Positions 59,653 through 64,000 of a stretch of DNA of 64,000 bases are shown one piece after another. Numbering within the stretch: the stretch's first letter is position 1; every line of letters begins with the position of its first letter. Source of the DNA: an uncultured Chloroflexota bacterium. GTDB taxonomy: Bacteria; Chloroflexota; Anaerolineae; Anaerolineales; Anaerolineaceae. The notes under the pieces are model-generated. The model made no database searches. It was not told the origin of the DNA and saw only the letters and a program-made list of their open reading frames with translations. The stretch lies in NCBI GenBank assembly GCA_902786265.1, contig CADACE010000036.1:1-64000 (forward strand), given 5' to 3'. The position numbers and the translations under genes were made by a program.

Positions 59653-61287
59653 ATGTCGATTGAAGCCGGTGTGATTCTGCGGGAAGCGAGAGAACAAAAA
59701 GGAGTATCTGTCAAAGATGCTTCTGATGCTCTTCATATTCGTATTCCTTATCTTCAGGCTTTGGAAAGCGGACGGCCTGAAATCATCCCCTCGTCTGTCC
59801 AGGCCAGAGGATTCCTGCGTATTTATTCAGATTATCTTGGTCTGAATGCTGCGGATGTCATACAGGAATGGGATAATCCCGGAAGTTCGCCGTTATCCGC
59901 AAAATCGAATACCGATGCATCGGGTCCCTCTAATAATCCTGTCGTTTCTCAGCCGCAGACGGTTTCCCCTGTTCCGCCTGTTTCCTCTGTTCCGCCCGTT
60001 CCGCCTGTTCCCGGTTCCGTGCCTTATGCCGGTAATACGTATCCGACAAATCCGCAAAGCGTGAATAATTACAATAATATTCCGCAATACCGGCAAAATT
60101 CTCCGCAGGTACAGGTAAATCAGCCGGCGCAAACCGTTATCAACAACAATTTGAACAACCCGAATCCGGCCGCGTTTGTCAATCCTCAGGGTATAAATGT
60201 CCCTCCGGCACAAGAGAATAAGCCGGCAGAAGCGGAAAAAACTAAGGAAAAACAAAAGAAAAAAGGCGGCATTTCACTTTTCAGAAAAAAAACGGAGAAT
60301 ATTTTTGACGAGCCGGCAAAAGAAGCAAATGCTCAGGACCTATTCAACGAGATCGGGAGTGAATTATCCAACCGCAGAAAGTTCCTTTCCCTGTCCCTCG
60401 AAGACTGCGAATCTCAAACGCTGATCCGGTCCATCTATCTGGATTCAATGGAAACCGGTAATTTTGAACAGCTTCCCTCTCTGATCCAGGCAAGAGGAAT
60501 GCTCAATAATTACGCATCATTCCTTGACCTGGACGTAGACGCAATTATGCTGAAATTCGCAACCGCTCTGCAGATTTTATCGGAAAAGAAAAACAAGCGG
60601 GGTGATGAAAAAAAGCATAAGCCGACAAAAACAGCCGGCAGATTGAAGAAATTTTTCACTCCGGATCTTTTTGTAGGTGTATTTGTAATTGTCGGTATCG
60701 CGGGGATCATCATTTACAGCGCGATTACGATCACTGCATACCGCAGAGGTGTATCCGCTCCGACACCTGATCTGGGAATCAGTTTGCTGGAACAATATAT
60801 TGATACAACACGAACACCGGATTTCCTGCCGACAGCATCTCCGACGGTTGTGCCTGTAACACAAATTGCTTCCATGGATTTTGAAGTAAATGAACCAACA
60901 GAAGAGCCGCCTTCCGAAATGGTGTCTTCACAGCCTGTTCAAATATTTATAAACGCCAATCAACGGGCATTGATGACGGTTATCTCAGATGGAAAAGAAG
61001 TCTTTTCCGGACGAACACTGCCCAATAATACATATCCGTTTGACGCAGAAAATCTTATTGAATTAACAGTCAGCAATGGCGACGCTGTCAGTGTGGTCTA
61101 TAATCAGCAGAATTTGGGCCGTTTGGGGAAACTCGGTGAAGTCGTCACGATTAATTTTTCTCAGCTTATGGCCGCCACTCCAACTCCGCAATTCAGTCCG
61201 ACACCGACAAATACCTACGAACCGACTTATACGCCGCAGCCGGAAACTCCGCTGCCTACCAATACGCCTACGCCATATATACCATAA
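59653..61287 (+). CDS. RodZ-like membrane protein with two HTH domains and a DUF4115 domain
   Basis: 544 residues. HTH_25 domain 1 (residues 5-68: GVILREAREQKGVSVKDASD, GFLRIYSDYLGL) is followed by a Pro/Val/Asn/Gln-rich linker (about 75-195), then a second HTH domain (about 233-300: GSELSNRRKFLSLSLEDCES, GMLNNYASFLDL). A membrane helix lies about 343-365. Outside is a DUF4115-like beta domain (VQIFINANQRALMTVISDGK) and a Thr/Pro-rich tail. RodZ couples MreB to the wall in rods; the duplicated HTH is unusual. rimO follows after 13 bases. Confidence 0.88.
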   Translation: MSIEAGVILREAREQKGVSVKDASDALHIRIPYLQALESGRPEIIPSSVQARGFLRIYSDYLGLNAADVIQEWDNPGSSPLSAKSNTDASGPSNNPVVSQPQTVSPVPPVSSVPPVPPVPGSVPYAGNTYPTNPQSVNNYNNIPQYRQNSPQVQVNQPAQTVINNNLNNPNPAAFVNPQGINVPPAQENKPAEAEKTKEKQKKKGGISLFRKKTENIFDEPAKEANAQDLFNEIGSELSNRRKFLSLSLEDCESQTLIRSIYLDSMETGNFEQLPSLIQARGMLNNYASFLDLDVDAIMLKFATALQILSEKKNKRGDEKKHKPTKTAGRLKKFFTPDLFVGVFVIVGIAGIIIYSAITITAYRRGVSAPTPDLGISLLEQYIDTTRTPDFLPTASPTVVPVTQIASMDFEVNEPTEEPPSEMVSSQPVQIFINANQRALMTVISDGKEVFSGRTLPNNTYPFDAENLIELTVSNGDAVSVVYNQQNLGRLGKLGEVVTINFSQLMAATPTPQFSPTPTNTYEPTYTPQPETPLPTNTPTPYIP

Positions 61288-61300
61288 CCAGGAGCATGTC

Positions 61301-62614
61301 ATGAAGCCGAATACTTATTATCTCGTGTCATTAGGGTGCGCTAAAAATACAGTCGATTCAACGACAATGGGAAATATTTTATCCAGACAAGGATTCGATT
61401 TTGAAAGCGATCCTCGTAAGGCGGAATTCATTATCGTTAATACATGCGGATTTATTCGTCCGGCGCGGGAAGAGGCTATCGAAACGATCAACGATTTAGC
61501 CAGGCAAAAATCAAAGAAGCAATACATCGTTGCAGCCGGCTGCATGGCAGAAAAATTTTCCGATGAGATCAAATCACATTGCAAAAAAATTGACGCACTT
61601 GTCGGCACACGAAAGATCAATCAAATCGGACAGGTAATTACCAATCTGAAAGCCGGAAATTCGCATAAAGATATTTCCTCTCAATTCGATATGGACAGAT
61701 TAAGTCAATTTGCTTTACAGGGAAACAGTGCTTATTTAAAAATCGCCGACGGATGTTCACGCAAATGCGCATTCTGTGCCATACCGGGAATTAAAGGAGA
61801 CTGGCACAGCCGTCCTGTGGAGGAAATTCTGAAAGACGCATCATCTCTGAACGAACAGGGAATTCAGGAATTGATCCTGATCGCCCAGGATACAACTGCT
61901 TATGGTATTGACCGCGGAGAAAAAGATGCTCTTCCGAGCCTTTTAGAGAAGATAGAAAAAGCCGCGCCTGACATTCCATGGATACGAATTATGTACGCTT
62001 TTCCCGGATTTGTGTCAGAGCATTTGATCGATTTGATGGCTTCCGATAATCATATTCTGCCATACCTCGATATTCCTTTGCAGCATGCGGCACCTTCTGT
62101 TTTAAAACGTATGCTGAGACCAGACAATATGGACTCTGTACGAAAAACTCTTGAGTATATGCGCAAACGAATGCCCGAAATTGCCATTCGCTCTACCTTT
62201 ATTACCGGTTTTCCCGGAGAGACAGAAGAAGAGTTTACTGCCTTATATCAATTTATCGAAGCAATGGAGTTCGACCGGGTTGGTGTATTCCCATATTACG
62301 CAGAAAAGGGAACTCCCAGTTCAAAATATGACGATGATGTACCGGAAGAAGTCAAACTGGAACGTCAGGAACATTTGTATCTGCTCCAACAGGAAATATC
62401 CCATGATGTCAATATGCGTTATGTTGGGAAAACTATGGATGTTTTAATTGAAGGCGTTCAGGAAGATGGTATGCTGATCGGCAGGACCTATCGGGATGCA
62501 CCTGAAATAGACGGGCTGGTATTTGTCTCCGGGGATGCCGCCATAGGAACGATTGTTCCTGTTAAAATCAACGGTCTTGTCGGCGATTATGACCTGATTG
62601 GGGCGTTAGTATAG
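61301..62614 (+). CDS. rimO: Ribosomal protein S12 methylthiotransferase RimO
   Basis: 437 residues from the ATG at 61301 (AGGAG upstream); the longer frame overlaps the RodZ-like gene and is rejected. The UPF0004 domain has YLVSLGCAKNTVDSTTMGN, VNTCGFIRPAREE and AAGCMAEKF, whose three Cys bind one cluster. The radical SAM core has IADGCSRKCAFCAIPGIKG (CxxxCxxC), and the C-terminal TRAM domain ends VKINGLVGDYDLIGALV. It methylthiolates an Asp of S12. It is likely co-transcribed with the RodZ-like gene, as in many bacteria where these stand together. Confidence 0.96.
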   Translation: MKPNTYYLVSLGCAKNTVDSTTMGNILSRQGFDFESDPRKAEFIIVNTCGFIRPAREEAIETINDLARQKSKKQYIVAAGCMAEKFSDEIKSHCKKIDALVGTRKINQIGQVITNLKAGNSHKDISSQFDMDRLSQFALQGNSAYLKIADGCSRKCAFCAIPGIKGDWHSRPVEEILKDASSLNEQGIQELILIAQDTTAYGIDRGEKDALPSLLEKIEKAAPDIPWIRIMYAFPGFVSEHLIDLMASDNHILPYLDIPLQHAAPSVLKRMLRPDNMDSVRKTLEYMRKRMPEIAIRSTFITGFPGETEEEFTALYQFIEAMEFDRVGVFPYYAEKGTPSSKYDDDVPEEVKLERQEHLYLLQQEISHDVNMRYVGKTMDVLIEGVQEDGMLIGRTYRDAPEIDGLVFVSGDAAIGTIVPVKINGLVGDYDLIGALV

Positions 62615-62625
62615 TCTTTTCTGGA

Positions 62626-63120
62626 TTACAGATAATCCAATATTACACGATAAGCGTCTTTCAGTGAGTCATAAGTCCAAAAGCGGCAATTTGCGGGACT
62701 TGTTGACGGTAATCCGATCCAGGGAATATCGTATTTTGGAAGAAAAAACTTTTTATAAACGGATGAAGCTTTTTGTCCGTTGGTAAATACAGCATTTATC
62801 GAAGCTATTGAAATGATCCTGGATAAATCGTTCGGTATCATATTCCGTATTGAAGAATCATCAGCACCTTCAATTTCACAGGACGCGAGGACATCCCATA
62901 GCGCTATATGTGTTTGATGGAGAAAATCAATTTTCTCAGGAACAGTTGTAAGCTTTTCTTTTCCAAACAGATCCGGAAGAATACGCCAAAACCGATTCTG
63001 CGGGTGCCCGTAATAAAATCGAATTTCCCTTGATTTCGGCGAGGGAATTGTGCCCAGAATCAATACCTTCGAGTCGGAATCAAAAATCGGTTCAAACGGA
63101 TGGATAATTTGCTCTTTCAT
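62626..63120 (-). CDS. DNA-deoxyinosine (hypoxanthine) glycosylase, Mug-like
   Basis: 164 residues of the uracil-DNA glycosylase superfamily. The block HPFEPIFDSDSKVLILGTIPSPKSRE near residue 7 and FYYGHPQNRFWRILPDLFG near residue 33 are characteristic; the C-terminal catalytic part has PSTSPANCRFW. It is expected to remove hypoxanthine arising from adenine deamination, starting base-excision repair. It converges on rimO with only 11 bases between stops and no clear terminator. A short gap separates it from the DUF218 gene upstream. Confidence 0.9.
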   Translation of the reverse strand: MKEQIIHPFEPIFDSDSKVLILGTIPSPKSREIRFYYGHPQNRFWRILPDLFGKEKLTTVPEKIDFLHQTHIALWDVLASCEIEGADDSSIRNMIPNDLSRIISIASINAVFTNGQKASSVYKKFFLPKYDIPWIGLPSTSPANCRFWTYDSLKDAYRVILDYL

Positions 63121-63144
63121 AACAGATACAGCGGATAATCTATA

Positions 63145-63777
63145 TCAAAAGTTTGGATAATCAGGAATGTTTGTATCCCGTTTGATTATATAACCTAAAA
63201 GCCGTATATATTCACTGACCGTATGTTCCCATCCTGAAGGCGTAAGCCACCATAAGTATTTATTATATCCGGAGTCAGGAACCGGGTGTACTGAGACCTT
63301 GAAACCGGTGTTGCGAAAGGAATCCATAAATATAATCTTTGCGCGTCTGGAATGCCATGCGTCAGTAATTACAATAACACTTGAATATCCAAGGTCATAC
63401 ATTCGTTTCTTTATACCTGAAGCTTCCTGCCCTGTGTTTTTTGCTGTGACCTCCGATACATAAACAGCACCATCAGGAATATTCATATCATCAAGCATTT
63501 CTTTCTGCAGCATTGTATAAGGCAGGTCATATTCACCGAACGTCTGGTCTGTTCTTGACAATATGATATTGTAAGATATTCCTCCGTGGTATAATACCGC
63601 CGCTTCGCGGATACGGCTTTCATCATTTCCGCTCAGCACAGCCATCACATCAGCCGGATCCAGGGGATCTGAATATACCAGATATTTTCCGGCAATAATA
63701 AAAAGAGCAATTAAGCCGAAAACCAACAGCGGAATGAAGAGTAAACCTGTTTTAGGTTTGTTATTATTCCTTTGCAT
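63145..63777 (-). CDS. YdcF/DUF218 family membrane protein
   Basis: 210 residues. One N-terminal hydrophobic segment (about residues 12-34) anchors the protein, and the DUF218 domain follows: DVMAVLSGNDESRIREAAVLY, YNIILSRTDQ, AKNTGQEASGIKKRMYDLGY and VIVITDAWHSRRAKIIF. Members such as SanA and ElyC act in envelope integrity, with no settled enzymatic reaction. Its start lies inside the end of the MalY-like gene (14-base overlap), indicating coupling. Confidence 0.9.
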   Translation of the reverse strand: MQRNNNKPKTGLLFIPLLVFGLIALFIIAGKYLVYSDPLDPADVMAVLSGNDESRIREAAVLYHGGISYNIILSRTDQTFGEYDLPYTMLQKEMLDDMNIPDGAVYVSEVTAKNTGQEASGIKKRMYDLGYSSVIVITDAWHSRRAKIIFMDSFRNTGFKVSVHPVPDSGYNKYLWWLTPSGWEHTVSEYIRLLGYIIKRDTNIPDYPNF

Positions 63778-64000
63778 CTAAAGCTTTTTTCATGTTTTCC
63801 AGAGCCATTTCTAAAGTAGCTCTGTTTGTACCAAAATTCAGCCTGACAAATTTTTCAAATCCGACACCAAAGGTCTTACCGTCGTTTAATTGCACATGCG
63901 CGTTTTGCGCAAAGAATTCAGACGGACTGCCCTCTATGGGTAATGCAGCACAATCAAGCCACATGAGAAACGTAGCGTCAATCTTGTTTTGTTTTACAGA
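63764..64000 (-). CDS. C-terminal fragment of a MalY/PatB-type aminotransferase (5' end outside the window)
   Basis: The frame is open to base 64000, giving the last 78 residues: DATFLMWLDCAALPI, NAHVQLNDGKTFGVG, then FVRLNFGTNRATLEMALENMKKAL. These match the C-terminal region of PatB/MalY cystathionine beta-lyase-like PLP enzymes, which split cystathionine to homocysteine, pyruvate and ammonia. The PLP-binding Lys lies upstream, outside the window, so activity cannot be confirmed. Confidence 0.8.
   Translation of the reverse strand, partial: SVKQNKIDATFLMWLDCAALPIEGSPSEFFAQNAHVQLNDGKTFGVGFEKFVRLNFGTNRATLEMALENMKKALDAKE

Noticed and set aside
61076..61300. N-terminal extension of rimO
   Set aside because: It overlaps the end of the RodZ-like gene out of frame, while the ATG at 61301 has AGGAG and begins exactly at the conserved RimO start.

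Overview
The window looks like a chromosomal segment of a fermentative, probably anaerobic bacterium, most likely of the Chloroflexota (Anaerolineae-like). This is inferred from gene content, not from a marker phylogeny: a CdaA/YbbR pair, Rex, an RpiB-transaldolase-Pgi fusion, a B12-binding radical SAM protein next to a DUF2344 protein, lipoproteins with NBR1-type Ig-like domains, a RodZ-like protein with two HTH domains, and many GT-C-like membrane proteins. Base composition is mid-GC, coding density is high, and most starts have a GGAGG-type ribosome binding site, with several TTG starts. No CRISPR array, rRNA operon, insertion sequence or prophage was recognised.

Layout. 1-5.2 kb (+): a truncated unknown gene followed by degenerate repeats, a secreted Cys-rich protein and a membrane-anchored TPR protein, then coaE, cdaA and cdaR, closed by a strong bidirectional terminator. 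5.3-12.8 kb (-): a sugar/DNA-repair operon, Zn-dehydrogenase > rpiB-tal-pgi fusion > SpoU-type methyltransferase > mutS. 12.8-15.2 kb (+): an orphan GAF-PAS histidine kinase and a DedA protein. 15.2-21 kb (-): a SUMF1-like membrane protein, a XerC/D-like recombinase, rex, a YugP-type zinc peptidase, an 8-oxoguanine deaminase and trmI. 21.2-26.1 kb (+): an amino-acid ABC transporter, a polytopic membrane protein and a histidine phosphatase. 26.1-28 kb (-): WbqC-like and RffA-like glycan genes.

28.1-35.1 kb (-) is a tightly packed unit: two paralogous NBR1-Ig lipoproteins > PfkB kinase > repetitive coiled-coil anchor protein > ettA > malic enzyme. 35.1-44.9 kb (-) is housekeeping: radical SAM/DUF2344 pair, tRNA-Arg(CCG), tRNA-Leu(TAG), tig, clpP, a HAD phosphatase, rlmN-ftsY-prfB-mscL. 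45.1-50.1 kb (+) holds two large membrane proteins and a frameshifted zinc-ribbon gene followed by the same kind of repeat/hairpin tail seen at the left edge. 50.3-51.8 kb (-): SRAP (YedK/HMCES family) and a deoC with an acidic, Trp-rich N-terminal extension. 52-62.6 kb (+): acyl-ACP thioesterase, a GT-C-like membrane protein, a large unrecognised protein, a MIP18-family protein, a 5S/OadA-type carboxyltransferase, rplI, the RodZ-like protein and rimO. 62.6-64 kb (-): a deoxyinosine glycosylase, a YdcF-type protein and the C-terminus of a MalY/PatB aminotransferase.

Taken together the genes support central carbon metabolism (non-oxidative pentose phosphate/upper glycolysis, C4-C3 interconversion), redox sensing, c-di-AMP signalling, translation quality and regulation, and a cell surface rich in lipoproteins and glycosylated material. 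No complete new defence or mobile system is visible. The points most worth a second look are the acidic DeoC extension, the recurrent 3' repeat/hairpin element with the frameshifted zinc-ribbon gene, the exported Cys-rich pair at the left, the lipoprotein-coiled-coil-EttA operon, the inverted repeats upstream of clpP and the putative leaderless promoters.
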